From contig CAISYW010000004.1 of NCBI GenBank assembly GCA_903889795.1, positions 1 through 35,317 of the forward strand: DNA of 35,317 nucleotides, in the 5' to 3' direction. Every line of letters starts with the position of its first letter. Within the stretch, counting starts at the first letter, position 1. Source of the stretch: an uncultured Chlamydiae bacterium (lineage in GTDB: Bacteria > Chlamydiota > Chlamydiia > Chlamydiales > SM23-39). Below the pieces are notes generated by a model that did no database searches, was not told where the DNA came from, and saw nothing but the letters and a program-made list of their open reading frames with translations. Position numbers and translations under genes: made by a program. Of the stretch, positions 26,535 to 35,317 are shown one piece after another.

Positions 26535-27486
26535 TTTTCACCAACTCCTGTGCAAGTTTTTTTGAATCATGCCGAATCAAACTTCGCTTCAAAATATCCC
26601 CTTTTAAATTTTCTCTTGGTCTGCCGAGAAGATCTGCAAAGATAATTCGGCTATCATTAATATCGCTTTCAACCAGCTCTCCTTCAATCGCATAAAGCTG
26701 GATAACTGCTTCAGGGGGTTTTTGTCGATTAATCAAAATATGGTCAAAGATATCTTGACCGACATATTGAAGAATCTCCTTCATATAGTGGCTGGTTTTA
26801 TAACCGGTCGTCTGTCCCTTGCGATTCATTAAATTCATGACAAAAACTTTGCGCGCCCTTGAATTGCGCAACGCCTCGCAAACTCCGTCGACAAGAAGAT
26901 TCGGAATAATCGAAGTATGCAAACCACCCGGACTCAATACAATCAAATCCGCTTTATGAATCTCTTCGAGGACGCGAGGATTCACCGTAGGAATCGGATC
27001 GAGATAGATGGATTGGTACCCCTGATCGATTTCCTGCGAAAGATAAATCTCTTTCTCGCCTTCCAAAAGACGTCTGTTATTCAAAATCATCTTTAAACGA
27101 ACCTGATGAACTGTCACAGGGATCACTTTCCCTTGAATGAAAAGAATCTTACCCGCTTCTTCCACCGCTTTTTCAAAACTACCCGTCACTTTTTCTAAAG
27201 CCGACAACAATAAATTTCCAAAGCTATGCCCGCCAAGCCCGCCATTTTCAAAGCGATAATTCATCAAGCTGCGAAGCAGACGGCTTGAATTGGATAATGC
27301 CACCAAACATTGCCGTACATCACCCGGAGGCAACACGCCCAGCTCATCGCGCAAAATTCCGGTACTTCCCCCGTCATCGGCCATTGAAACAATCGCCGTA
27401 AGCTCGAGAGGGTACTTTTTTAAACCGCGCAAAACGACGAAATTTCCTGTTCCTCCACCGATAACAACAACTCGTTTCATAAGCAA
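26518..27486 (-). CDS. YvcK/CofD-like (gluconeogenesis factor) protein
   Basis: VVIGGGTGNFVVLRGLKKYPLELTAIVSMADDGGSTGILRDELGVLPPGDVRQCLVALS. Confidence 0.93.
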   Translation of the reverse strand: MLMKRVVVIGGGTGNFVVLRGLKKYPLELTAIVSMADDGGSTGILRDELGVLPPGDVRQCLVALSNSSRLLRSLMNYRFENGGLGGHSFGNLLLSALEKVTGSFEKAVEEAGKILFIQGKVIPVTVHQVRLKMILNNRRLLEGEKEIYLSQEIDQGYQSIYLDPIPTVNPRVLEEIHKADLIVLSPGGLHTSIIPNLLVDGVCEALRNSRARKVFVMNLMNRKGQTTGYKTSHYMKEILQYVGQDIFDHILINRQKPPEAVIQLYAIEGELVESDINDSRIIFADLLGRPRENLKGDILKRSLIRHDSKKLAQELVKIVDSL

Positions 27487-28199
27487 TTTCTCAATGATTC
27501 AATGGCTATTTTTAAATCTTTCTGACTAAAAAGATAGTTACCGCTGACCAATATATTGGCTCCCGCTTCGACACATAATCGAGCTGTCTCCAAATTAATC
27601 CCTCCATCTACCTTAATATCGTAGGGAGGCAAGTTGGAACCCGGTTTTTTCGGAAGAACAACGCCCCCTTGACGGATCCCATTTTTGTCGCAGAATTCGC
27701 GCGTCAGTCTAATTTTTTCAAGCATTTTAGACAGAAACTCTTGGCCGCCAAAACCTGGATTCACCGTCATCAAAAGCACCTGATCGCATAGAGTCAAAAA
27801 TTTATAAATCATAGAAAAAGAGGTTTCGGGCCGAAAGGACAACCCGGCTCTGATTCCGCATCGTCGAATGTATGCAAGAGTATCTTCTACGTCTTCAGTC
27901 GCCTCAAAATGAAAAGTAATGCAATCCGCTCCCGCTTCAATAAAAGGCTCAATGAAATCGAAAGGATTATAAATCATAAGATGGACATCAAGAGGAATCG
28001 TCGTAGCACGGTTGATAGCAGAGACAGCACGGGGGCCCAGCGTTAAATTGGGCACAAAATGACCATCCATCACATCAATATGAATCGCATCAGCCCCTGC
28101 CTGTTCTAGGCGTTTCGCTTCATCGGCGAGATGTCCAAAATCCGCTGAGAGAATAGAGGGTTCGATTTTAATAGGTTTTTGAGTCATGAAAATATCCAA
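27477..28199 (-). CDS. rpe: Ribulose-phosphate 3-epimerase
   Basis: IEPSILSADFGHL; HIDVMDGHFVPNLTLGP; LLMTVNPGFGGQEFL; IKVDGGINLETA. Confidence 0.95.
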   Translation of the reverse strand: MDIFMTQKPIKIEPSILSADFGHLADEAKRLEQAGADAIHIDVMDGHFVPNLTLGPRAVSAINRATTIPLDVHLMIYNPFDFIEPFIEAGADCITFHFEATEDVEDTLAYIRRCGIRAGLSFRPETSFSMIYKFLTLCDQVLLMTVNPGFGGQEFLSKMLEKIRLTREFCDKNGIRQGGVVLPKKPGSNLPPYDIKVDGGINLETARLCVEAGANILVSGNYLFSQKDLKIAIESLRNCL

Positions 28200-28218
28200 A
28201 TGAAGTTTTACAAAAAGA

Positions 28219-30183
28219 TTAAATTATATCCAGGGAACTCGATTTTGAGCCATTGAGATTAGATAAAGAGTGTTCAATGACATCATAAAATCGCTTTTGC
28301 TCTAAAAGATTATCGGATTGAAGAATATAACCGGCGTACGAAACTTCCTGAATATCGATTGAGAACGAGATCAATTGATAAGGAGGTAAGCTCAATCGAT
28401 CAATCTCGCGATTCACCTTTTCCTTAAATGCTGAGCTGACGTGGGGCAAAACAATAAAAAGACGCTTTTCTTCTTGTCGAAAAAGCCAATCCCCATTCTT
28501 TTTACGAAAACTTTGATGTTTTTTTTGAGACTGAAGCAGCAAAAGAAATAACTGCTTGAGATGCTCCACGTCCATCACGGAGCGCAATTCGACAGGCGTT
28601 AATGCAAAAAAGAATTTTTCAAGAAGCATTGCATGCTGATGAACCGAACGTCCAAGAGAGCGCTTTAAAGCTAAAAACACTTCATTTTGCTTGCCAATCA
28701 TGCCGCCATTATAATCTCTCACCTCGCCGATCACGCGAAAAATTTCAGATAGAAGATATTGACGGGCCTGATAAAGATCTAACGAATGATCGGGGCGCAA
28801 AAATTTTTGACTGTCCACAAAGAGTCGAAAAACCGTCGCCTCCTTAATGTGTTTGCGGCCTAAAGAACCCAACGATCGAATACGATCGGGAACGATTTTT
28901 AAATTTGATTCCGCTTTTTCAAACAATTCAACAACCGTTTTTCCATCAGGACAGAGAACTCTCAAAAGAATGACCGTAAAACCAAGTTCGGAGCCTCGCT
29001 GCTCCTCAAAAGAAATAATGACCTGAGGAATATCAGTTACAAAGCGTAGCTGCCGCGAGAGAACCATGATATTTCGCAAAACTTCTTCTTCATTACGAGG
29101 CATAAAAACAGGATGGGTCAACTGCTCAACGTGCGTTTTGAGCTGGTCGGGAAGTTGCGTACGAAGAGCGTGAATCTCCTCATGATTGAAATCCTGCCCA
29201 TCGCTTTTTCCGATTTCAAGATAATTCATTTGGATCTGAGTTTCCTGAGAGCGATCAACAAAAAAAGATCCTTCAATAAAGTGAACATTCGCAATACTTT
29301 GAGAGATCGCTCCGATTAAATGCTCTTTTTCAAAGACCTCATGTTCTCTGAGAAAATTAAAGCCGACTAATATACCGAGGACGAGGCGGCCTTCATTCGT
29401 TTTTTGAGAAGAAGCCAAACGTGTTTTAAAGAACTTCAATATAATATGGCGTTGATTTGGAACAACTTCGACGTTATGTTTTAGCTGATTTCGAAGAGAA
29501 TAGAGATTCGAGATAATACGGCTGATATGGTGATAGTCCCGCTCTTTTTTAAATTCATCGCGGCAAGTGACGAGAAAGTGCTGCATTTGAGAAAAAATAC
29601 CGCGATCAAAATCTTTCGATCGGCTCTGAATTAATGAACTGATCTTATCTTGAATCATCGCCGTTTTGCCATCATTCGACAGCCCCTTGAACTCCAAGAT
29701 GCGCGTCGCTTGATAGTGGGAAATCAACCCTAATCGAAGTTCCGTTTCGATTTGTTTAAAATTGCGACGGATTTCTTCTAATTCCTGAGTACTCTTTATT
29801 TGTACTACGATTTCAGCCACGCTAAGCAAATCATCGCTCAATCGAGGAAGCCGTACATCCGAAGAAAAGAACAGTTCGACATTCAATCTTTTATGCGGCA
29901 AAAGCCACCGGCTGATCATCTCATAAAAAAAATGAGAAGTATTTTGGCGATATTTGCAGAGCAAGGAAACAGAAAAATTACAGGGAGCTTCAGTTAGATC
30001 GGAAATTTTGATCAATGGAAGCAAGTCATTGAATCGGACGCGAGTAACCAAATCCTCCATTGAATAGAGGATATCAGTCGGAATGAGCTTGCGGATTAAA
30101 TCCCGAGCACCGTCGCGATAGTACTCTGACTCCAGAGAACCGCACCCGAATTCAAAATCATCTAACTCAACAAGCATATTCAC
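28219..30183 (-). CDS. Large hypothetical protein (654 aa)
   Basis: Long intact ORF, soluble composition; no recognised domain. Confidence 0.75.
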   Translation of the reverse strand: MNMLVELDDFEFGCGSLESEYYRDGARDLIRKLIPTDILYSMEDLVTRVRFNDLLPLIKISDLTEAPCNFSVSLLCKYRQNTSHFFYEMISRWLLPHKRLNVELFFSSDVRLPRLSDDLLSVAEIVVQIKSTQELEEIRRNFKQIETELRLGLISHYQATRILEFKGLSNDGKTAMIQDKISSLIQSRSKDFDRGIFSQMQHFLVTCRDEFKKERDYHHISRIISNLYSLRNQLKHNVEVVPNQRHIILKFFKTRLASSQKTNEGRLVLGILVGFNFLREHEVFEKEHLIGAISQSIANVHFIEGSFFVDRSQETQIQMNYLEIGKSDGQDFNHEEIHALRTQLPDQLKTHVEQLTHPVFMPRNEEEVLRNIMVLSRQLRFVTDIPQVIISFEEQRGSELGFTVILLRVLCPDGKTVVELFEKAESNLKIVPDRIRSLGSLGRKHIKEATVFRLFVDSQKFLRPDHSLDLYQARQYLLSEIFRVIGEVRDYNGGMIGKQNEVFLALKRSLGRSVHQHAMLLEKFFFALTPVELRSVMDVEHLKQLFLLLLQSQKKHQSFRKKNGDWLFRQEEKRLFIVLPHVSSAFKEKVNREIDRLSLPPYQLISFSIDIQEVSYAGYILQSDNLLEQKRFYDVIEHSLSNLNGSKSSSLDII

Positions 30184-30767
30184 CTAATAGGTCGATGAAC
30201 CCATCTTTTTTCGCTACGCAATTAAATATTTCATTAAAGCGTAGAAATTTTCAATCTACGAACAGAGGTAAAAAAAATAAAGTCAAAATTTTAATTTTTT
30301 AAAAAGAAACATTGAGTTTTTAGGAAATTTAACAAAACCAAAAACTAGAAACAGACATCTAAAATATTGTTCATGAATGACTTACATAAAAACGTCATAG
30401 AGAAAGAAAAAAACACAAAAAATCTTTAAAAAAGTTAAACCCATGATTTTTTCGGTCAAAAATCTATATTGCATATTGATTTAAGGAAGATCAGAGAACA
30501 TATATAAATATTTCAAAATCATATTGCGATATTTTTTACAAAAAATCGATCGAAGAAGTTGAGATATCAAAAATTATTCAAAAGATTGCATTACGCATAA
30601 TTTCCCCACCGATTCGTGCAGGAGTCTGTCGCTTCTCCTTGATTATATTGAGAACCATTTGGTAATCTTTTTCCTTTAAGCAAGCACTAAGTGTCATTGC
30701 ATCGGTATGTCTTTATCTTTGCTTTGTCTTGACGTGCATTAAATTAGAAACAGGAGAAACCCTCAAA

Positions 30768-32537
30768 ATGTCACCCAAAAACCCCACTCATGATTGGAAT
30801 ACCAGTAACGTACTCGATGATGTCGATTTCCAGGAAAATGAAGCACGTCAATTCCGCGATTTACTCTCCGGTAAAGGAAAATCGAGCGCTGAAACTGCAT
30901 TATCAATGCTAAGCGTAGGTCAAATTCTTGAAGGACGCATTGTCGAAATTTCAAAAGATTTTGTTGTCATCGACGTGGGATTAAAATCGGAAGGACTTGT
31001 TCCAATCTCCGAATTTATTGAGCCGGAAGAGCTTGAGCTGGGTAAACAAGTTGAAGTATATCTTGATCAGACGGAAGGCGAAGACGGCCAGATCGTTTTA
31101 TCTAAAGAAAAAGCCCGAAAATTCCGCCAATGGGAACACATTGTCAAGAATTGCAAAGAGGGTTCGATTGTCAAAGGCGAAGTGATTCGCAAAGTCAAGG
31201 GCGGTTTAATGGTCGATATCGGCATGGAAGCCTTCTTGCCCGGATCGCAAATTGATAATAAGCGGATCAAGAACCTCGATGACTTCATTGGCCGCACGTA
31301 TGAATTCAAAATTCTAAAGATCAATATTGAAAGGAAAAATATCGTCGTTTCCCGCCGAGAATTACTCGAAGAAGAGCGTGTATCTCGCAAAACCGAACTT
31401 CTGGAAAATATTAAAGAAGGAACGACACGAAGAGGCGTTGTGAAGAACATCACCGATTTCGGAGTGTTCCTTGATCTGGATGGAATCGATGGCCTCCTTC
31501 ATATTACTGACATGACTTGGAAGCGCATTAAGCACCCATCCGAGATGGTTCACCTCGGTCAAGAGCTCGATGTCGTAATTCTTCATATTGATCGTGAAAA
31601 AGGACGCGTAGCTTTAGGACTCAAACAAAAAGAAATGAATCCTTGGGAAGAGATCGAAAGCCGCTATCCTCAAGGAACTCGCATTCGTGGAAAAATTGTC
31701 AACCTTGTTTCTTACGGCGCCTTTATCGAAATCGAGCCGGGCATCGAGGGCCTGATCCACGTTTCTGAAATGTCCTGGACCAAAAATGTGACCGATCCCA
31801 GTGAAATTGTCCGAGTTGGCGATGAAGTCGAAGCGATCGTGCTCTCTGTCCAAAAAGAAGAGGGTAAAATTTCGCTAGGCATTAAGCAAACCGAACGCAA
31901 TCCTTGGGAAGATGTCGAGCGAAAATATCCTGTAGATAGCAGCGTTGTCGCTGAAATCCGCAACCTCACCAACTATGGCGCATTTGTCGAATTAGAGCCT
32001 GGCGTAGATGGCCTCATTCATATTTCGGATTTGAGCTGGATTAAAAAAGTTTCCCATCCTTCAGAAGTCCTCAAAAAGGGCGATAAAGTAGAAGCAGTCA
32101 TTCTCTCTGTCGATAAGGAAAGTAAAAAAATCACGCTCGGTGTCAAGCAATTAAGCACCAACCCATGGGAAACGATCGAAAGGTCTCTTCCTGTCGGCAC
32201 AATCGTAAATGGCGTTGTCACTAAAACGACAGCGTTTGGCGCCTTTGTTCAGCTTGATAACGGAATTGAAGCGTTGATTCACGTCACAGAACTTTCGGAT
32301 CAGCCATTCGGTAAGGTGGAAGACATTATCCAAAAAGGAGACAATGTCACCGCCAAAGTGATTAAGCTCGATCCTGAACACAAAAAAATTGCCCTTTCGA
32401 TCAAAGAATACTTGATTGAGAAAAACCAGCAAAATCGCGACGATATCGTCGTAAGCACGAAAGGGAAGAAAGGCAAAAAGAAATCCGAAGAAAGCAAAAA
32501 GAAAGCGGAAGAAGACGAAGAAGAAGAATCTCTTTGA
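30768..32537 (+). CDS. rpsA: 30S ribosomal protein S1
   Basis: Repeated S1 domains ([24 protein letters not shown]..., [27 protein letters not shown]...); start at 30768 preferred because of AGGAG at 30752-30756. Confidence 0.96.
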   Translation: MSPKNPTHDWNTSNVLDDVDFQENEARQFRDLLSGKGKSSAETALSMLSVGQILEGRIVEISKDFVVIDVGLKSEGLVPISEFIEPEELELGKQVEVYLDQTEGEDGQIVLSKEKARKFRQWEHIVKNCKEGSIVKGEVIRKVKGGLMVDIGMEAFLPGSQIDNKRIKNLDDFIGRTYEFKILKINIERKNIVVSRRELLEEERVSRKTELLENIKEGTTRRGVVKNITDFGVFLDLDGIDGLLHITDMTWKRIKHPSEMVHLGQELDVVILHIDREKGRVALGLKQKEMNPWEEIESRYPQGTRIRGKIVNLVSYGAFIEIEPGIEGLIHVSEMSWTKNVTDPSEIVRVGDEVEAIVLSVQKEEGKISLGIKQTERNPWEDVERKYPVDSSVVAEIRNLTNYGAFVELEPGVDGLIHISDLSWIKKVSHPSEVLKKGDKVEAVILSVDKESKKITLGVKQLSTNPWETIERSLPVGTIVNGVVTKTTAFGAFVQLDNGIEALIHVTELSDQPFGKVEDIIQKGDNVTAKVIKLDPEHKKIALSIKEYLIEKNQQNRDDIVVSTKGKKGKKKSEESKKKAEEDEEEESL

Positions 32538-32560
32538 TTCTCCTGAATTAGAGAATCAAA
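32533..32560 (+). promoter_or_regulatory. Intercistronic stem-loop between rpsA and nusA
   Basis: tttgattctc-ctgaatta-gagaatcaaa, 10-bp perfect stem overlapping the rpsA stop codon. Confidence 0.6.
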
Positions 32561-32577
32561 ATAAAAGGTAAGAACGA

Positions 32578-33852
32578 ATGAATAAAGACCTCATCGCTAT
32601 CTTTGAATATCTCGAACGCGAGAAAGGGATCAAACGCGACATTGTGATCGCGGCCATCGAAGATTCTCTCAGAGCTGCTGCTCGCAAAAGCATCAAGGGA
32701 ATCGGCGAGAAAGTGACCGTGCAGATCCATCCCAAAACGGGCGAAATCGAAGTATATGCCCAAAAAAAGATTGTCGAAAAAGTGCTGAATCCCAGCGATG
32801 AGATCTCTCTAGCCGCTGCTCGTGAGATGGAGCCTGATTGTAATATTGGCCAACTGCTCGAAATTTCAGTCACTCCTCAGGATTTTGGCCGTATCGCGGC
32901 GCAGGCTGCTCGGCAAATTATTACTCAAAAGCTGAAGGGTGCGGAACGCGATGTAATCTATGAAGAATATCGCCATCGAGCTGGCGAGATCATATCAGGG
33001 ACGGTTAAACGATTCATTCGCGGGCGAACGATTATTGTTGATTTGGGTAAAGTAGAAGCTATTTTACCTGAGCGCAACTATCCGAAACTCGAGAGATATA
33101 ATCTGGGCGACAAAGTGCAAGCTTTGCTACTCGAAGTACATGATACAGATACGGGAGGCGCTGAGGTCATTCTCTCGCGCAGCCACCCCGAGTTTGTGTC
33201 CCAGCTTTTTGTTCAGGAAGTTCCAGAACTGCATGACGGTACAGTTGCGATAGAAAAAATCGTTCGCGATGCAGGTTACCGCACGAAACTGGCCGTACGT
33301 TCCTTTGATCCTAAAGTAGATCCCGTTGGAACATGCGTTGGTGTTCGCGGAACTCGAATTAAGAATATTATTCGAGAACTGAATAACGAAAAAATTGATG
33401 TTGTCCCCTACTCGGATAACGCTCAAAGTCTGCTCGAAAATCTGATAGCGCCGGTTGTTCCCCGAAAACTGAAAATGGGCGACCAGAAGATCTTCATGGT
33501 TGTCGCTGATGATGATTATCCAATGGTGATCGGAAAGAAGGGAATGAATGCACGTCTCATCGGCCAATTGCTCGATTGTACGATCGAAGTGCAAAAAATC
33601 ACTGAATATCAAAAGCTTCTCGCCGTTCAATTGGCCGAGCTTTCCTCTTCAGAAGATCCATCCTTAGATGAGCGGCTTAAGATCGAAGGTGTCAACAGTT
33701 TGATCGCCGAAAGCTTAGTCGGAGCTGGCCTTGACACGATACGTAAAGTGATGAAGGCTGACCCAGCTGAAATACCTGTCAAAGTGCCGGGTGTGAATTA
33801 CTATGACTTGGCCGACAAAATCCTCGAACAAATACGCAAAAAAAAGGGATAA
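32578..33852 (+). CDS. nusA: Transcription termination/antitermination protein NusA
   Basis: S1/KH architecture: DPVGTCVGVRGTRIKNIIRELNNEKIDVVPYSD; IGKKGMNARLIGQLLDCTIEV. Confidence 0.96.
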   Translation: MNKDLIAIFEYLEREKGIKRDIVIAAIEDSLRAAARKSIKGIGEKVTVQIHPKTGEIEVYAQKKIVEKVLNPSDEISLAAAREMEPDCNIGQLLEISVTPQDFGRIAAQAARQIITQKLKGAERDVIYEEYRHRAGEIISGTVKRFIRGRTIIVDLGKVEAILPERNYPKLERYNLGDKVQALLLEVHDTDTGGAEVILSRSHPEFVSQLFVQEVPELHDGTVAIEKIVRDAGYRTKLAVRSFDPKVDPVGTCVGVRGTRIKNIIRELNNEKIDVVPYSDNAQSLLENLIAPVVPRKLKMGDQKIFMVVADDDYPMVIGKKGMNARLIGQLLDCTIEVQKITEYQKLLAVQLAELSSSEDPSLDERLKIEGVNSLIAESLVGAGLDTIRKVMKADPAEIPVKVPGVNYYDLADKILEQIRKKKG

Positions 33853-33855
33853 CCG

Positions 33856-35317
33856 TTGGCTAAAATTAAGCTCAACATTAAAAACACTCAACTTGCTCAA
33901 GCTTTTAAGATCGGCAAACCCAAAATAACACCTGCCGCTGAACCGGAAGCTGAACCGATCAAGAAAAATTTGAGTACCAAGGCTGAGGAAGAAGTTCTTC
34001 CGGACGGATCTATCAAGAAACGGAAATCCCGTATTGTTCAGCCTTTAGCAGAAGTAGCTCCATCTGTTGTCGAAATTCCTGTACCCGAAATTAGTGAACC
34101 TACTCGCGAAAAAAAGAAACTATTTGACGATTCTCCAGCTCCGATTGCTCCACAAAAAGAAGTTGAACCGCAACCGGCAAAAGCTGAATCGAAAACGACG
34201 CCTCTGGAAGAGACAAAAAAGCCCCCCGTAAAACCTCCAGAAGCACCTGTCGCTGAAGCTCCTGCAATGCCACGCAAAGAAGCTCCTAAAGAAATGCGTT
34301 TACCGCAAAAGCGTGTGGAGCAACGGACATTCGACGCGAGAGACCGTCAAGGCTTAAGAGACACCGAAAACGAAGCCTGGCGGAAACGACGTGCCTTCAA
34401 ACCGGCTAAAAAGCGGTTTGAGGAACAGGTCATCATTCGTCCGAAAGAAGTTTCGGTTCGTCTCCCGATCATGATTAAAGATCTTGCCCATGAAATGAAG
34501 CTGAAATCATCACAGCTGATCGCCAAGCTCTTTATGAAAGGCATTATTTTAACTTTAAACGACTTTCTCGATGATGAAACCGTCATTCAACTCCTCGGAC
34601 ACGATTTTGACTGTGAAATTAAAATCGATACATCGGAGAAAGAGCGTATTCAAATTACGGACCGTGGCATCCGACAGGAAATCGACTCAACCAACCAGGA
34701 TCAACTTTTACTACGACCTCCCGTTGTCACTTTCATGGGTCATGTCGATCACGGAAAAACGAGTTTAATCGACGCAATTCGCAAATCCAACCGCGCTGCG
34801 TCAGAAGCCGGAGCGATTACACAGCATATTGGGGCATTTAAGGTTCACACTAAAGCGGGCGATGTAACGATTCTCGACACCCCCGGCCATGAAGCTTTTA
34901 CCGAAATGCGTTCGCGTGGTGCGATTGTTACCGACATTATTATTCTTGTTATCGCAGGCGATGAAGGAATTCGAGCTCAGACAGAAGAAGCGATTCGTCA
35001 AGCCACAGAAGCGAAGGTTCCTATTCTCGTCGCTGTCAATAAATGCGATCGACCGACGTTTGACGCTCAAAAAATCTATCGTGAATTGGCCGACCGGGAA
35101 TTGCTGCCGGAAAGCTGGGGCGGAACCACGATCACTGTGAATTGCTCAGCTGTATCCGGACAAGGCATCAACGAATTGCTTGAAATGATCGCTTTGCAAG
35201 CCGAGATCCTCGAGCTCCGCGCGAATCCAAACAGCCGTGCACGCGGAACCGTCCTTGAATCTGAGATGCATAAGGGCTTAGGAGCCGTTGCTACGATTCT
35301 CGTGCAAAACGGAACCC
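33856..35317 (+). CDS. infB: Translation initiation factor IF-2 (3' truncated by the window)
   Basis: TTG start at 33856, (M)[16 protein letters not shown]...; [53 protein letters not shown]; open to the window end and absent from the supplied ORF track. Confidence 0.95.
   Translation, partial: MAKIKLNIKNTQLAQAFKIGKPKITPAAEPEAEPIKKNLSTKAEEEVLPDGSIKKRKSRIVQPLAEVAPSVVEIPVPEISEPTREKKKLFDDSPAPIAPQKEVEPQPAKAESKTTPLEETKKPPVKPPEAPVAEAPAMPRKEAPKEMRLPQKRVEQRTFDARDRQGLRDTENEAWRKRRAFKPAKKRFEEQVIIRPKEVSVRLPIMIKDLAHEMKLKSSQLIAKLFMKGIILTLNDFLDDETVIQLLGHDFDCEIKIDTSEKERIQITDRGIRQEIDSTNQDQLLLRPPVVTFMGHVDHGKTSLIDAIRKSNRAASEAGAITQHIGAFKVHTKAGDVTILDTPGHEAFTEMRSRGAIVTDIIILVIAGDEGIRAQTEEAIRQATEAKVPILVAVNKCDRPTFDAQKIYRELADRELLPESWGGTTITVNCSAVSGQGINELLEMIALQAEILELRANPNSRARGTVLESEMHKGLGAVATILVQNGT

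Noticed and set aside
31067-32873. Multiple antisense ORFs in rpsA/nusA
   Set aside because: Ser/Ile/Phe-rich shadows of strongly supported genes.
33127-34586. Antisense ORFs in nusA/infB, including a Gly/Ser-rich 79-aa ORF
   Set aside because: Complement of the Ala/Pro/Glu-rich IF-2 linker and NusA; no independent support.
1-35317. CRISPR array
   Set aside because: No regularly spaced direct repeats seen; only one 2-copy 15-bp repeat (17281-17310).

Overview
The window looks chromosomal and most likely comes from an environmental Chlamydiae (Parachlamydia/Waddlia-like). This rests on a TLC-family nucleotide transporter, chlamydia-style gene order (rpe/efp/accB/accC and rpsA-nusA-infB) and several Chlamydiae-like hypothetical proteins. 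The taxon is inferred from recollection of families and synteny, not from a search. Housekeeping content: tRNA-Tyr, -Thr, -Val and -Asp, TtcA-like, PutP-like, SurE, YitT-like, LOG-family, AccC/AccB, EF-P, HAD, YvcK, Rpe, S1, NusA and a truncated TTG-start IF-2 that is missing from the ORF track. Accessory content: (i) a tightly coupled nucleotide cluster (12742-17206) of amidohydrolase, P-loop nucleotide kinase, two divergent dCTP-deaminase-like paralogues and a nucleotide transporter. All three internal junctions can be read as 4-nt ATGA overlaps, and the second deaminase has Gln where the catalytic Glu is expected; this is the best candidate for an undescribed system. (ii) Three tandem, divergent multi-TM paralogues (17323-22388), each with a different inverted repeat at its start codon. 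(iii) Three 160-175 bp near-palindromic MITE-like elements, one supplying the annotated start codon of the LOG gene. (iv) An orphan IS200/IS605 tnpB-3'-end/right-end (omegaRNA-like) remnant beside tRNA-Thr. (v) A duplicated 3' fragment of a VOC gene flanking an FkbM methyltransferase segment. All calls were made by eye; no database search was run.
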